Shown here: in pieces, positions 33,589 to 44,191 of the stretch | How positions within the stretch are numbered: position 1 is the stretch's first letter | How the letters are laid out: each line of letters begins with the position of its first letter | Source of the DNA: Puniceicoccaceae bacterium | Lineage (GTDB): Bacteria > Verrucomicrobiota > Verrucomicrobiia > Opitutales > Coraliomargaritaceae | Direction: 5' to 3' | DNA: 64,000 nt | Assembly: GCA_018402305.1 (NCBI GenBank) | Contig: JAGYJE010000012.1 | Location: forward strand, 35,303 to 99,302 | Notes under the pieces: model-generated | The model's input: the letters and a program-made list of their open reading frames with translations, nothing else | Database searches by the model: none | What the model was told of the DNA's origin: nothing | Position numbers and translations under genes: made by a program

Positions 33589-35745
33589 ATGCACATTTTC
33601 ACCAAAGCGCTCCTCCTCATTTTTTTCATTGGCGTCGCTGTCTTCCAGCCGCTTTCTGCAGAGCCTGTACAAGCGGGCTATACGACCGTGGAACTGCTTA
33701 TAGAGGACAGTGCGATCGTTCCGGGGCAAGACTTTGACGTGGCGATTCGTTTCGAATTAGAGCCTCATTGGCACATTTACTGGAAAAACCCCGGGGCAAG
33801 TGGGTTGCCCTTGGAGATCGCATGGGATCTGCCCGAGGGTATTGAGGCTGGCGGGATTGAGTGGCCGGCACCCAAACGCATTTCTTTGGGGGGACTGGTC
33901 AACTACGGCTACGAGGGGGTCGTGACGTTTATTGTGCCAATGACGGCATCGGAAACGCTCCAGGTGGACGATCGTATCACTTTGAAGGCCGATTTATTCT
34001 GGCTTATTTGTAAAGAGGTTTGCCTGCCTGGAGAGGCGAAGGTCGAGCGTACAATTGGCGTGGCCGAGACGTCTGCGCCGGACGAGGATGCGGCGGCCTT
34101 TCGCGCGGCGCGAGACTCTCAACCGAAGGCGCCGGGTGATTGGACCGTGTCGGCGTTTATGAAGGCGGGCGCAATGCACCTCGAAATCCTCGGTCATTCA
34201 GTGCCAGAAACCGCCTATTTCTATGCCGAAAGTAGCGGGGTCATCGATCCCAACGCCGAGCAGAACGTGCGTTCGCCTGCGCCGGATACCCTGCAATTGC
34301 GCTTGAAGCCGGCTTCCGTTTTCCTAGCCGAGCCCAGCGACACCTTGCGCGGAGTCCTGCAATCGTCTAACGCGTCATGGGACCTTAGTGTCGAGCTCTC
34401 AACCGGCGAGATGTCCATGAAGCCTGCGGGGTCTACGGGTGACGCTGTTGGCAACGGGGCAAATACGGAGTTAGTCCCACCCGCCGGGTTTGAGCAAAGC
34501 CTGCTCCGGCTTGGCCTGCCCGGATTTGTTCTGCTGGCATTTCTGGGTGGCTTGATTCTCAACATCATGCCCTGTGTACTGCCCGTACTTTCGCTAAAAG
34601 TTTTTTCCCTGCTTAAGCATGCGGGGCAAACACGTCGTGAGGGGCTTAAGCATGGCTTGGCCTATACCCTCGGCGTTGTTTTGAGTTTCCTTGTTTTGGC
34701 AGGAGTTTTGTTTGCGCTGCGCGCTCTGGGCGAGCGGATCGGGTGGGGCTTTCAGCTCCAGAGCCCCGGCTTTGTTGTTGTTCTGACGGCAGTGTTTTTC
34801 ATCTTCGGGTTGAATCTAATGGGGGTCTTCGAACTCGGTGGTCGACTGGTTGGAGCGGATTCGGGCGTGGCCAAGCGCAAGGATGTAATCGGCTCATTCG
34901 GGATGGGGGTGCTCGCGGCGGTCGTGGGGGCGCCTTGCATGGGGCCACTCGTAGCCGGGGTCAGTGGCCTCGCCCTGCAAGCCAATGTCGCCACCGGGTT
35001 GATCCTATTCGGGATGATGGGGCTGGGTTTGGCAGCACCATTTTTATTGCTATCGATCTTCCCGAAGCTGGTTACGTTTCTGCCCAAGCCGGGTCTTTGG
35101 ATGGAGTCGTTTAAGCAGGGCATGGGTTTTCTGTTAATGGCGGCGGTCGTTTTTCTCGCGTTGGTGGCGGGTCGTCAGGGTGGGGTAGACGCTGTCATTG
35201 CGCTCCTGATGCTGGCACTTTTTTGTGGCGTTGCTGCGTGGGTTTTTGGTCGTTGGGGCGCGGCTTCGCGTAGCGCACGATCGCAATGGGTCAGCAAGGT
35301 ATTTGCCCTGATTTTGATCGTGGCTTCGATCGGCTGGGCCATGAATGCCACGCAGTCCGCCTATATGAACTATGAGCAAGACGAGGCGTCCGGTGATGCC
35401 AGTGGCCAGTGGGCGACCTGGTCTGAGGAGAAAGTGCAGGCGAATCTGGCGGAGGGCCGTCCGGTATTCGTGGATTTCACTGCGACTTGGTGTCTGATTT
35501 GTCAGGTGAACAAGAAAGTCGCTCTGCGCACCGAGTCGACGGCTGCGCTCTTCAACGAATATGGCATCGTCGCGCTCAGTGCCGATTGGACACGCTACGA
35601 TCCCGAGATCACCGATGCGTTGGAGGCTTTCGACCGATCCGGAGTGCCGCTCTATCTTCTCTATGCGCCCGATGGTAAGGTCACGGTGCTTCCGCAGAGT
35701 TTGACGCCGGGGATCATCCGCGCAGCGGTCGAAGCAGCCCTTTGA
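33589..35745 (+). CDS. dsbD: DsbD/ScsB-type thiol:disulfide interchange protein
   Basis: 718 residues. A signal peptide (MHIFTKALLLIFFIGVAVF) leads a periplasmic N-terminal domain (HWHIYWKNPGASGLPL). An eight-helix membrane domain follows with paired cysteines in NIMPCVLPVLSLK (Cys329) and GAPCMGPLVAG (Cys450). A C-terminal thioredoxin-like domain carries TWCLICQ (Cys635, Cys638). The family passes electrons from cytoplasmic thioredoxin to periplasmic thiol proteins. Two cysteines in the N-terminal domain (about residues 141 and 145, WLICKEVCLPG) give the third redox pair, so all three modules look intact. It is followed 49 bp later by obgE. Confidence 0.93.
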   Translation: MHIFTKALLLIFFIGVAVFQPLSAEPVQAGYTTVELLIEDSAIVPGQDFDVAIRFELEPHWHIYWKNPGASGLPLEIAWDLPEGIEAGGIEWPAPKRISLGGLVNYGYEGVVTFIVPMTASETLQVDDRITLKADLFWLICKEVCLPGEAKVERTIGVAETSAPDEDAAAFRAARDSQPKAPGDWTVSAFMKAGAMHLEILGHSVPETAYFYAESSGVIDPNAEQNVRSPAPDTLQLRLKPASVFLAEPSDTLRGVLQSSNASWDLSVELSTGEMSMKPAGSTGDAVGNGANTELVPPAGFEQSLLRLGLPGFVLLAFLGGLILNIMPCVLPVLSLKVFSLLKHAGQTRREGLKHGLAYTLGVVLSFLVLAGVLFALRALGERIGWGFQLQSPGFVVVLTAVFFIFGLNLMGVFELGGRLVGADSGVAKRKDVIGSFGMGVLAAVVGAPCMGPLVAGVSGLALQANVATGLILFGMMGLGLAAPFLLLSIFPKLVTFLPKPGLWMESFKQGMGFLLMAAVVFLALVAGRQGGVDAVIALLMLALFCGVAAWVFGRWGAASRSARSQWVSKVFALILIVASIGWAMNATQSAYMNYEQDEASGDASGQWATWSEEKVQANLAEGRPVFVDFTATWCLICQVNKKVALRTESTAALFNEYGIVALSADWTRYDPEITDALEAFDRSGVPLYLLYAPDGKVTVLPQSLTPGIIRAAVEAAL

Positions 35746-35794
35746 GCCCGTTGATTAGATTTGCAAAGGTACCAAAGTCGTCCGAAAAAGGGCC

Positions 35795-36829
35795 ATGTTT
35801 TATGACGAGGTAAAAGTTAGCTTCAGCGCAGGCAACGGTGGTGACGGCTGTTTTAGTTTCCGGCGCGCGAAATACGAGCCCAAAGGGGGACCTGATGGTG
35901 GTGACGGCGGCCGGGGTGGCGACGTCTACATCGTTGGGGATACCAACGTGGCGGATCTAACGGATTACCACTTCAAGCCTGGGTGGAAGGCGAAAAACGG
36001 CGAAACCGGGCGCGGGAGCGACCAGCACGGGGCCAACGGGGCAGACATCACGCTGCGGCTACCAGTCGGTACGATTGTGGTGGATCGTGATTCCGGCGAT
36101 CCAATCGCTGAGGTGCTGGAGCATGGTGCTAAAGTTTTGCTTTTAGAAGGAGGTGAAGGCGGCAAAGGAAACGCGCAGTTCAAATCCTCCACGAATCAGG
36201 CACCCCGACAGTTCACCCTGGGCAAGCCGGGAGAGGCGGGCGATTTTCGATTGATTATAAAGACGATCGCCGATGTCGGCCTCATCGGTTTCCCGAACGC
36301 GGGTAAGTCGACGTTATTAAACATGGTGACGAACGCCCATCCCAAAACGGGGGCCTATCCGTTCACCACGATTTTTCCTACAGTCGGTGTTCTGGAGTAT
36401 CCCGGGCAATATGAGCGGATAACGGTGGCGGATGTGCCTGGTTTGATTGAGGGTGCCAGCGAGAACCGAGGTCTCGGGCACCGTTTTCTGAAGCACGTCG
36501 AACGCTGTAAAGTGCTTTTAATCATGCTCGACATGCAGGGCACCGATGGGCGTGATCCGTTATCCGACTACAAAGTGCTGAAAAACGAGCTAAAGCTCTA
36601 CATGCCCGGGCTGGTGCGAAAGCCCGAGCTGATCTGCGCGAACAAAATGGATGAGCCGGATGCATTGCAGAACCTCAAAGCCTTTCAGAAAAAAGTTAAG
36701 GAGACGGTTTATCCGATATCCTGTGTTTCCGATGAGGGCTTTGCCGAGCTAAAGCAGGCACTACTCAAAATCGTGCTGGAGGTTCGCGCGGCCGAAGCGG
36801 AACTCGAAACGTCCGTCGGGGGCGAATAA
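35795..36829 (+). CDS. obgE: GTPase Obg/CgtA
   Basis: 344 residues. The glycine-rich Obg fold ([31 protein letters not shown]) leads a P-loop GTPase with [26 protein letters not shown] and NKMD. It acts in late 50S ribosome assembly and stress control. It lacks the extra C-terminal OCT domain of some Firmicutes homologues, so it is the short form. An AAGGG Shine-Dalgarno lies at a good distance before the ATG. It converges on recD2, with 20 bp between the stops. Confidence 0.96.
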   Translation: MFYDEVKVSFSAGNGGDGCFSFRRAKYEPKGGPDGGDGGRGGDVYIVGDTNVADLTDYHFKPGWKAKNGETGRGSDQHGANGADITLRLPVGTIVVDRDSGDPIAEVLEHGAKVLLLEGGEGGKGNAQFKSSTNQAPRQFTLGKPGEAGDFRLIIKTIADVGLIGFPNAGKSTLLNMVTNAHPKTGAYPFTTIFPTVGVLEYPGQYERITVADVPGLIEGASENRGLGHRFLKHVERCKVLLIMLDMQGTDGRDPLSDYKVLKNELKLYMPGLVRKPELICANKMDEPDALQNLKAFQKKVKETVYPISCVSDEGFAELKQALLKIVLEVRAAEAELETSVGGE

Positions 36830-36849
36830 GGGGCCCTGCACTAAACGCC

Positions 36850-39153
36850 TCAGAGCCCATCCATCGCCGCACGCAGTCGAGTACGGAGATGGGTCATGCG
36901 CACCTGTTGCTCATTATTTTTGATCGCCATGGCGTAAGCATCGAGGGATCCAACGATGTAGACCTTGCTTCGGGCTCGGGTGATGCCGGTGTAAACGAGG
37001 TTCCGTTGAAGGAGGAGAAAGTGTTGCTTGAGCAGAGGTATGATCACAACGGGATATTCGCTACCCTGGCTTTTGTGAATGGAGATCGCGTAGGCGTGCT
37101 GGATCTCGGAGAGCTCGCCCTTGGTGTATTCCACAAGTTCGTCGAACTGGATGGTCAAGCCGGATCGGTCGGGAGCGATGGCTTTGATCACACCCGTGTC
37201 ACCGTTAAAGACATTTTTGTCGTAGTTGTTACGGGTCTGGATGACCTTATCACCGATACGGTAAAAGTTGCTGCCGTATTCCATTTCGGCGGGCAGAGGT
37301 TTGCGGGTTTGTTCGCGAAAGTGCGTTTGCGTGGCTGGGGCGTAATCGGGGTCGGAGCGCAGCCGGGATTCAGCTTTGGCTTTGGGGTTCAGGGTCTCCT
37401 GTAGGTCTGTATTGAGGGCAGTTATACCGCCCCGGCCACGGTGCATGGGCGACATCACCTGAAGGTCTTTGATCGGATCAATGCCGTGCGTTTTGGGAAG
37501 ATATTCCTTTGCGAGATATTTGATGGCTTGGACGCATTGCTCCGGTTGCTCTGCTTCGATGAAGGTGAAGTCTAGGCCCGCATCGAGGTCCCTCAGGCTT
37601 CGAAAGGTTCGGCCTGGATGCGTTTCTCCTTTAAGAATCGCGTGTGCCGTTGTAACGATCCCACTTTCTTCACCTTGGCGGTAAATCGTGTCGAGTCGGG
37701 TGACTTTGGCTGGCGGGGCTGCCATTAGATCGCCCAGAACATTACCCGCCCCGACCGAGGGGAGCTGGTCCGCATCGCCAACGAGCAGAAGGTGTGCGCC
37801 ACTGGGGATCGCTTGGAACAGTTGAGCAGCCAAACGGGTGTCGAGCATACTGGTCTCGTCAAGTATGAGAAAGTCACAGGGCAGTGGATTGTCGGCATCA
37901 TAGGTGAATCCATGTGTGGCCGGGTCGTATTTAAGCAGGCGATGAATCGTGCTGGCGGGAGCACCGCTGGCCTCCGCCAAACGCTGGGCGGCACGACCCG
38001 TCGGAGAAGCGAGAAAGATACGGGCACGCTTGGCTTGGACAATGTCCACAACAGCGCGAAGGATGGTGGTTTTACCCGTGCCCGGGCCGCCGGTGATAAC
38101 AGAGACCTTTGACTGCAGGGTGTTACGCAGGGCTTCGCTCTGTTGGTCGGCGAATTGAAAGCCTGCGCGGGATTGAGCCCACTCAATAGCGGCGTCGACT
38201 TTGATCGGAGGGAGGATCGATGCGGTGCGGGCGATACGAACGAGGGCGTCGGCAATGCGCTGCTCGGCACCAGCTGTGGCGGGCAATTGAAAGGCAGGAC
38301 CAAGGCGGGTCATATTGGTATCGCAGGCTTGGACACCGAAGAGTTGAGCGGACTGATCCAGCGCGCGGATGCGCTGCTGGATCTGCGGTGGGTCCAGTGA
38401 GAGCAACTGGGTGGCCTGCTCAAGGAGCATGGTCTCCGTGCCCAGCGTGTGACCCTCATCCTCGAGTTGACGCATGGTGTGAAGGATGCCGGCATCGACC
38501 CGCTCCTTTGAATTGGTGGGAAACCCAAGGTTAAGGGCAATCTTATCGGCAGTTTTAAAACCGATTCGTTCAATGTCCTGAGCCAGACGGTAAGGCTCGT
38601 CCTGGAGAATCCGTTTGGCCCCGCTTCCGTATTTTTTGACGAGGCGCACGCACTGGGAGGGAGTCACCCCGTAGGTTTGCAGGAACATCATGACGTCCCG
38701 CACCGCGCTCTGTTCATCCCAAGCCGCCTTGATGGATTTTGCGCGCTGTTTTCCGATCCCGGGGATTTCATGTAGGCGACCGGAATTTTCGCTAATGATT
38801 TGCAGGGTATCGGCACCGAAGTAGTCGACTATTTTTTTTGCATAAGACTTCCCGATACCGTGGATGAGGCCGCTCCCGAGGTATTTTCGAATACCGTGGA
38901 CCGAGGCGGGCAGTTTTGATTGGAAATTGGCAATCTTAAACTGGTCACCATGTTGCGGGTGGCGCGTCCATTCACCGTTTAACTGAAGGGTCTCACCGCA
39001 TTGCACACCCGGCAGGGGGCCAAGAACGGTGACGGGCCGCTTGTTATTGAGAACCTGCAATTCTGCCACACAGTAGGCATTTTCCTCATTGAAGTAGATA
39101 ATCCGCTCAAGGACGCCTGAGATAGTTTGGTCGGACTGTATTTGCGAAGGCAT
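36850..39153 (-). CDS. recD2: RecD2-type 5'-3' DNA helicase
   Basis: 767 residues, the size of RecD2 rather than of RecBCD-associated RecD. An N-terminal OB-like domain (GVLERIIYFNEENAYCVAEL) is followed by helix-hairpin-helix repeats (LHEIPGIGKQRAKSIKAAWDE in part). SF1B helicase motifs are ITGGPGTGKTTIL (about residues 354-362), TGRAAQRLAEASG, LILDETSML, LVGDADQLPSVGAG and the C-terminal AYAISIHKSQGSEYPVVIIP. RecD2 acts in mismatch and recombination repair in bacteria without RecBC partners. It is divergent from the O-antigen-ligase-like gene, with about 100 bp between them. Confidence 0.95.
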   Translation of the reverse strand: MPSQIQSDQTISGVLERIIYFNEENAYCVAELQVLNNKRPVTVLGPLPGVQCGETLQLNGEWTRHPQHGDQFKIANFQSKLPASVHGIRKYLGSGLIHGIGKSYAKKIVDYFGADTLQIISENSGRLHEIPGIGKQRAKSIKAAWDEQSAVRDVMMFLQTYGVTPSQCVRLVKKYGSGAKRILQDEPYRLAQDIERIGFKTADKIALNLGFPTNSKERVDAGILHTMRQLEDEGHTLGTETMLLEQATQLLSLDPPQIQQRIRALDQSAQLFGVQACDTNMTRLGPAFQLPATAGAEQRIADALVRIARTASILPPIKVDAAIEWAQSRAGFQFADQQSEALRNTLQSKVSVITGGPGTGKTTILRAVVDIVQAKRARIFLASPTGRAAQRLAEASGAPASTIHRLLKYDPATHGFTYDADNPLPCDFLILDETSMLDTRLAAQLFQAIPSGAHLLLVGDADQLPSVGAGNVLGDLMAAPPAKVTRLDTIYRQGEESGIVTTAHAILKGETHPGRTFRSLRDLDAGLDFTFIEAEQPEQCVQAIKYLAKEYLPKTHGIDPIKDLQVMSPMHRGRGGITALNTDLQETLNPKAKAESRLRSDPDYAPATQTHFREQTRKPLPAEMEYGSNFYRIGDKVIQTRNNYDKNVFNGDTGVIKAIAPDRSGLTIQFDELVEYTKGELSEIQHAYAISIHKSQGSEYPVVIIPLLKQHFLLLQRNLVYTGITRARSKVYIVGSLDAYAMAIKNNEQQVRMTHLRTRLRAAMDGL

Positions 39154-39260
39154 AGGATTGGGAGTCGTCTAGAGAGAAGGAGAAGCTAGACTGTAACTCA
39201 GGTCGATACGAAATTTTCTGGCATATTGGGATGTTTTACCTCATCTCCAAAGGCAATCGT

Positions 39261-41771
39261 ATGCGTTCAAACCCGAATAGGAATAAGCGAACTAAGCCTC
39301 CGTTGCGAAACCGAGGCGGATCAAGGATGGACCGAAGGCGGAAGGTGCCACCACCGACGCAGTCATTCGCACCACCGCCAGTTCCCTCGCGAGCGACGAT
39401 CAATCTGGACAAGGGCACACACGGGCCGCCCTTTTATAAATACTATTTGGTGGGATTTTTGATGGCGTGCCTCCTCGTTCTGCTGGACGGTCGGGGCGAT
39501 GTATTGATCTGGGGGCTGGCATTGATTTTTTCCGGTTTGATGGCAGTGATCAAACCGCCTCGCCTTGGACTTGGTAAATGGGGGGACTTGGCGCTATTTG
39601 GCTTTCTGGTGGCACTGCTGCTTTCCTTTGTGCCACTATTTTATTGGTCTGTGCCGGACTGGCGGGTGATGGCTACGGATTCGCTCGGCATTGATCTCCC
39701 CGCATCCCTGAGCGTGCATCCATGGTCAGGCATGGAGGCTTATTTCTGCGTTCTTGCCGGGATCGTCTGGCTCTATTCCGCACTGCAATGGCGGATCAAC
39801 TACAGTGGTCGGCGGCGCTTATTGTTTGGGCTGTCGCTTCTGCTTTCGATTTGGGCGGGCTGGGTGATCTCGAGGTATTTCCTTGGCCTTTACCAGGTAG
39901 ATGCAGCAAGCACGGGGGCTCCCGGTTTCTTTGATGCCGGACCACAGCGCGCCATTTTCTTTGCCCTCGGAGGAATCGTGACCTTTGGTTTTGCATTGGA
40001 GGGTTTCCGCCATCGTTTAGCCATGCCACTTTTCGGAGTGTTGGCGACACTGCTCTGTTTTGCTCTTCTTTATATTGGGGACGCCCGGGAAGGTTTGGTT
40101 GTTTATTATATAGGGGTTATTGTTTGGTTGGTTTGGAGTCTTTGGCTCGGGCGTCTGCCGCGATCGATCAAGTGGGGATTGCCGCTCTGCGCTCTGGTTT
40201 TTGGGCTGGTGGTTTGGCTGAACGGTAAGGGTATTGCAGATATCCCGGGTCTCACCCGGTTTGATTTAGGAGCGGCGAGCCAAGTGGAGCGCGGCGTCGC
40301 GCGGGACAGTTTAGAGCTCTTCATAGACTCACCAGTCGGCGGGGTTGGTCTGGGGGCCTTTGTCGCGGTCTTTCCACAGTACCAAGATGCCTTTATCAGC
40401 CACCTGCCAATCACGCATCCAGAGAGTGACTGGCTTCGGCTACTATCGGAAGGCGGCTTGTTTTCGGTGGCTTTGCTCACGCTTGCACTGTGCTTCTACC
40501 TGCGTCGCTGTCGGGATTCTGGGGGCGGAGGGAGTTCGACCTATCGGAAACTGGCGTTGGTTGCTGCCTTGGCTTTCTTAGGTTTAAGCTTTACAAATTT
40601 GCCCGCCGATCAACCCGGCACGCTTTATTTTGGGCTGCTTTTAGCGGCGCTGGCTCTGCCGGCAGGTGCGCAAGAGGCGACCAAAATGCCCCCGCTTATC
40701 TGGCGCCTTCTTGGGCTTCTTTTAGTTTTTGTCGGTTTGATCTGGATCGTGGCGGGGTCGCTGGGCTGGCCCTTCCACTCCACCGCGTACTACGAGCGTT
40801 TGCAGAGCCAGTTGACCAGCCCGGCACTGGAGAGTCGTCATGCAGAGGCACTCGATCTTGTGGACGAATGGCTCGAGCTGGGTCCGATGAATTGGCGGGG
40901 CTACACCGAACGGGCGCGACGCACGCTTTTGCTGGGTGGCGATTTCCGAGAGGCGGCGTATGATTTTGAACGCGCCCGATTTGTGGAGCCTGTATCGGGG
41001 CGGGTGGCTTTTGAGGAAGGGCTTATCTGGATCAATCTTGATGTCGAGCGGGCAATGGCTGCCTGGGAGATCGCCCTATCACGTGAGTTGGATGATGCAG
41101 ATGCCATTTTTGCAGAAATGTTGAGTTACACGGGTAACTCGCCAAACATTTTGAATGGTGTGGCGCGTCTCTCGGAATCAAGCCCCAACTTCCGATCGGC
41201 TTTGCTGAACCACTTGAGAGGTTCCGATTTTATGCGTGAGCTTTGGCGGGAACTGGATGTGGAACCGGGTTTGTCTCATTTCAATAGGAGTCAGCGCAGC
41301 ACTATCGTGGAAAACTGGATTGAGCACGGTGATTTCGATTCGGCTCGGGATTTCCTGAGCAAGCATGCGGGCCAATTAGAAAATGCCTGGTGGCTTCAGT
41401 CTTTAATCTATAAGAACCAGGTGAATTTCCGGCAAGCCGTTGATTCGATCCGTGATGCTTTGGAGCCTCCGGAGCTACTGGCGGCGGCCGTCGAGGACGC
41501 CTCGCTGGTGCGGGTTTCCCGTCAATTCGCCATTCAACCAAGCGACACGGCCAAGGGCTTTGCGCTTCTGGCCGCCTATTTGGAGAAAGAGGATTATAAT
41601 GAAGCATTGTCGGTGATAGACGCACTACTGGATACCGCCGAACCCCGCATCTCGCTATATTTTTGGAGGGCCGAATGCCTTTATCATATCAATGATTTTA
41701 TCGAAAGCTGGTTCGCCTTCGAGACGTACCTTTCGTTGCGGTGGAAGCGTTCCGCGAAGCGGAATGAGTAG
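39261..41771 (+). CDS. O-antigen ligase/polymerase-like membrane protein with helical-repeat C-terminus
   Basis: 836 residues from the ATG at 39261, preceded by AAAGG seven bases upstream. An ATG at 39231 would add ten residues and lacks such a site. A basic N-terminus is followed by about 12 membrane segments. The periplasmic loop holds DSPVGGVGLGAFVAVFPQY and HPESDWLRLLSEGG, as in Wzy_C/WaaL-type proteins that join glycan chains to lipid or to each other. The last 330 residues are soluble and TPR-like. It could be an exopolysaccharide polymerase or an O-antigen ligase; sequence alone does not decide. The gene runs towards the ruvC cluster. Confidence 0.8.
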   Translation: MRSNPNRNKRTKPPLRNRGGSRMDRRRKVPPPTQSFAPPPVPSRATINLDKGTHGPPFYKYYLVGFLMACLLVLLDGRGDVLIWGLALIFSGLMAVIKPPRLGLGKWGDLALFGFLVALLLSFVPLFYWSVPDWRVMATDSLGIDLPASLSVHPWSGMEAYFCVLAGIVWLYSALQWRINYSGRRRLLFGLSLLLSIWAGWVISRYFLGLYQVDAASTGAPGFFDAGPQRAIFFALGGIVTFGFALEGFRHRLAMPLFGVLATLLCFALLYIGDAREGLVVYYIGVIVWLVWSLWLGRLPRSIKWGLPLCALVFGLVVWLNGKGIADIPGLTRFDLGAASQVERGVARDSLELFIDSPVGGVGLGAFVAVFPQYQDAFISHLPITHPESDWLRLLSEGGLFSVALLTLALCFYLRRCRDSGGGGSSTYRKLALVAALAFLGLSFTNLPADQPGTLYFGLLLAALALPAGAQEATKMPPLIWRLLGLLLVFVGLIWIVAGSLGWPFHSTAYYERLQSQLTSPALESRHAEALDLVDEWLELGPMNWRGYTERARRTLLLGGDFREAAYDFERARFVEPVSGRVAFEEGLIWINLDVERAMAAWEIALSRELDDADAIFAEMLSYTGNSPNILNGVARLSESSPNFRSALLNHLRGSDFMRELWRELDVEPGLSHFNRSQRSTIVENWIEHGDFDSARDFLSKHAGQLENAWWLQSLIYKNQVNFRQAVDSIRDALEPPELLAAAVEDASLVRVSRQFAIQPSDTAKGFALLAAYLEKEDYNEALSVIDALLDTAEPRISLYFWRAECLYHINDFIESWFAFETYLSLRWKRSAKRNE

Positions 41772-41774
41772 CGA

Positions 41775-41955
41775 CTACAGCTTGCGAATGTCGGCGTATT
41801 GTCCGCTCTCCAAATTCTTTAGTTTTGGAAACGCATCCACCAACTGGCGCACGCAACTGGCGCCGTCGGGCATTTTATCTGTGCATGTGGCAGCTTTCAG
41901 AATTTTTTGGTGCGTAGCGCGGATCTTACGGCAGGTTGGTCAGGTAGTCCTGCAT
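41775..41955 (-). pseudogene. Small unknown gene after ruvC, apparently frameshifted
   Basis: An ATG 8 bp after the ruvC stop begins MQDYLTNLP and then meets TAA. In the next frame, after one extra base, a coding-like stretch continues KIRATHQKILKAATCTDK ... GASCVRQLVDAFPKLKNL ... YADIRKL and stops at 41775, 4 bp from the convergent neighbour. Dropping the T near 41928 joins both parts into about 59 residues with two cysteines. The family is unknown to me. It may be a real small gene with a sequencing indel, or a decayed one. Confidence 0.4.
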
Positions 41956-41962
41956 AGCCGTA

Positions 41963-42556
41963 TCAATCAGCCCCGGAGCGCCATGTAAAGGCATGACACA
42001 GCGCGACAGCCGCAGCATCGGACTCGTCGAAGCGCAGCTCAAAGTTTGTTCCCGTCAGGCTCCGCACCGTGCGTGCCACCTGTTCTTTGCTGGCGCGGCC
42101 CATCCCGACCACGGCTTGCTTGACACGAAGGGGTGCATACTCAAAGACCGGGAGTCCTCGCATGGCGGCGGTGCCGATCGCCGCTCCGCGGGCTGCCCCG
42201 AGTATTTGGGCGGTCTGGAAGTTTTGTACGTAGATCGTTTGCTCGACGGCTACGTGGTCGACGGAGTGTTGGTTTAGGAAGTCATCCACCTGGTTGCCAA
42301 TCGCGCCGAGGCACTCTGCCATGGATAGTTTCCGATCGAGCTTTAGCGTGGCGGCTTCCAGGATGCGGGCGCAGCCGTCGGCCCCGTACTCCAGTAAGGC
42401 AAAACCACTCCCGCGCAAACTGGGATCGATGCCAAGGACGCGTCCGCGAAAGGGGGCTCCGAGTGTGAGACCCGGTGCCGCCTTCCGCTTCGTGGAGGCG
42501 GCACCGCCCCGCGCAATATGCTGCGCCCAGAGCTTGCGGGATGATTTGCCGGACAT
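41963..42556 (-). CDS. ruvC: Holliday-junction endonuclease RuvC
   Basis: 197 residues. Acidic catalytic residues are in [23 protein letters not shown] and [14 protein letters not shown], as expected for the RNase-H-like RuvC resolvase. About 38 extra basic residues precede the core; they could help bind DNA, or the true start could be downstream, but no better start is obvious. The gene begins 2 bp after the TSUP permease stop, so the two are probably co-transcribed. No ruvA or ruvB is in the window. Confidence 0.93.
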   Translation of the reverse strand: MSGKSSRKLWAQHIARGGAASTKRKAAPGLTLGAPFRGRVLGIDPSLRGSGFALLEYGADGCARILEAATLKLDRKLSMAECLGAIGNQVDDFLNQHSVDHVAVEQTIYVQNFQTAQILGAARGAAIGTAAMRGLPVFEYAPLRVKQAVVGMGRASKEQVARTVRSLTGTNFELRFDESDAAAVALCHAFTWRSGAD

Positions 42557-42558
42557 GT

Positions 42559-43320
42559 TTAGGGGATGATGAGCTTGAGTCCGCCAACAATGACGAAGAC
42601 CCAGATGAGCAATTCGAAAAGTTTCTGATTGATATGTTTGACGATGAGCGGCGCGGTGATCGCACCGAGGACCGCGTAGACCATGAAGCTGGCGCTAAAA
42701 AGAAGCGAGCCCTGTTCAATGATTTGCAAGTTAACCATGAGAGGGACTTTAAATAGATTCACAAGCAAGAAGAACCAGGCAGAGGTCCCGATGTAGGCGT
42801 ATTTCGGTAATCCCGACGCGATGAAATAGAGCGCCGCAACCGGACCCGCGGCGTTCGCGACCATCGTGGCAAAGCCGCCGATCATGCCAGTAGAAACAAT
42901 AAAGACCGGATGTTGGGGCAGCTGGTCCCGACCGGATTCCTTGCGCCGCATCCATTTGCGGTAAAAGTGCACAGCCGTCATGCTAAGTAAGATAAAGCCG
43001 ATCAGGAACCGCACCTGAGCATCATCCACCCGGCTGAAGACAAAATAGCCGATCAGAATGCCGGCCACCATCCACGGAGCCAGTTTGATGATGTAGCTCC
43101 AGTTGGCATGCCGCCGGTAGACAAGCACGGCGATGATGTCCGCCGAAATCAGAATGGGCAGGAGGATGCCGACAGATAACTTGGCAGGCAGGGCCAGGGC
43201 CATCAGGACGACCGTGAGGTTGCCCACACCCGGCAGGCCACCTTTGCCAAGACCGACGAGGAAGGCCCCGCACGCAATGAGGGCGTATTGCCAAAGTTCA
43301 ATTTGCAGCATCGGTGGCAT
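42559..43320 (-). CDS. TSUP/TauE-SafE family membrane permease
   Basis: 253 residues from the ATG at 43320 ([18 protein letters not shown]); a second ATG lies 9 bp further on. The longer reading to 43398 would cross the truA start and is not used. About eight hydrophobic segments carry the family pattern [14 protein letters not shown] near the N-terminus and [22 protein letters not shown] in two shorter pieces in the middle. The family exports sulfite, sulfoacetate or related organosulfur anions; the substrate here is unknown. Divergent from truA, with about 76 bp between starts. Confidence 0.85.
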   Translation of the reverse strand: MPPMLQIELWQYALIACGAFLVGLGKGGLPGVGNLTVVLMALALPAKLSVGILLPILISADIIAVLVYRRHANWSYIIKLAPWMVAGILIGYFVFSRVDDAQVRFLIGFILLSMTAVHFYRKWMRRKESGRDQLPQHPVFIVSTGMIGGFATMVANAAGPVAALYFIASGLPKYAYIGTSAWFFLLVNLFKVPLMVNLQIIEQGSLLFSASFMVYAVLGAITAPLIVKHINQKLFELLIWVFVIVGGLKLIIP

Positions 43321-43396
43321 CGTCGCCAGAGCCAGAAGCTTGGCAAGTATGTTCCCGTGCTTGCCTTCGGCGGCGCTTCGGCAAGTGTCCCAGCCC

Positions 43397-44173
43397 ATGC
43401 GATGGAAATGTCTATGCGCCTACGACGGCACGGAGTTTGATGGTTGGCAGCGTCAACCGGGAGGTGCGGCTGTGCAAAATCACATCGAGGCAGCGCTCAC
43501 GCAGATTTTTGACCGCCCTTTGCAGATACAGGGCAGTGGGCGCACCGATGCGGGCGTGCATGCGCGGGGGCAATGTTTTCACTTTGATGCGGATTGGGGG
43601 CACAGCCCGGAGAAAATGATCCGTGCGCTGCACTCGATCCTGCCCACGTCGATTCGCATCGAGTCCATCCGTGGGGTGAGCGACGCATTCCACGCGCGGT
43701 TTTCTGTGACGGGAAAGCGCTACCAGTATCGCTACTATTTAGGCCGCGCCGACCCCATGGAGCAGCGCTACGTTTGGGCCTGCCGGGATTTACCCGTGGA
43801 TATGGATCAGATGCGAGCCGCGGCGGCACACCTCGTCGGCACGCACGACTTTACCGCTTACAGTGCGAGCCATGGTAAGGACAACGACCCGAATCCAAGC
43901 AAGACCGTCACACGACTCGACCTAAAGCAGCGCGGCCGGCACCTCCGACTCGAAGTGGAGGGCAGCGGGTTTCTTTATCGCATGGTGCGGAGCTTTGCCG
44001 GGGCGCTCTATTCGGTGGGTCGCGGGCGACTGACTCCGGCGGATATTCTTTCGATCCTCGAGTCGAAGCAGCGCACGCACCGCGTGGTCACCGCCCCGGC
44101 CCGGGGCCTCTCGCTTGAAAAGGTCTTTTATGATTTGTCTTGTGGACAATCCAACCTTGCCGCTCCTGATTGA
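43397..44173 (+). CDS. truA: tRNA pseudouridine(38-40) synthase TruA
   Basis: 258 residues from the ATG at 43397 ([18 protein letters not shown]). A much longer frame exists upstream, but it overlaps the divergent permease and has no TruA similarity. The catalytic aspartate lies in [14 protein letters not shown]. Family motifs [25 protein letters not shown] and [10 protein letters not shown] are present. The enzyme modifies U38-U40 of the tRNA anticodon arm. It is followed after 18 bp by rmuC. Confidence 0.95.
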   Translation: MRWKCLCAYDGTEFDGWQRQPGGAAVQNHIEAALTQIFDRPLQIQGSGRTDAGVHARGQCFHFDADWGHSPEKMIRALHSILPTSIRIESIRGVSDAFHARFSVTGKRYQYRYYLGRADPMEQRYVWACRDLPVDMDQMRAAAAHLVGTHDFTAYSASHGKDNDPNPSKTVTRLDLKQRGRHLRLEVEGSGFLYRMVRSFAGALYSVGRGRLTPADILSILESKQRTHRVVTAPARGLSLEKVFYDLSCGQSNLAAPD

Positions 44174-44191
44174 CCGTTCCATTTTGTTTGT

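Noticed and set aside
41692..41988. Plus-strand ORF after the O-antigen-ligase-like gene
   Set aside because: Antisense to the small frameshifted gene and the end of ruvC; no support.
43133..43396. Upstream extension of truA
   Set aside because: Overlaps the divergent permease gene and has no TruA-like sequence; TruA begins at [11 protein letters not shown].
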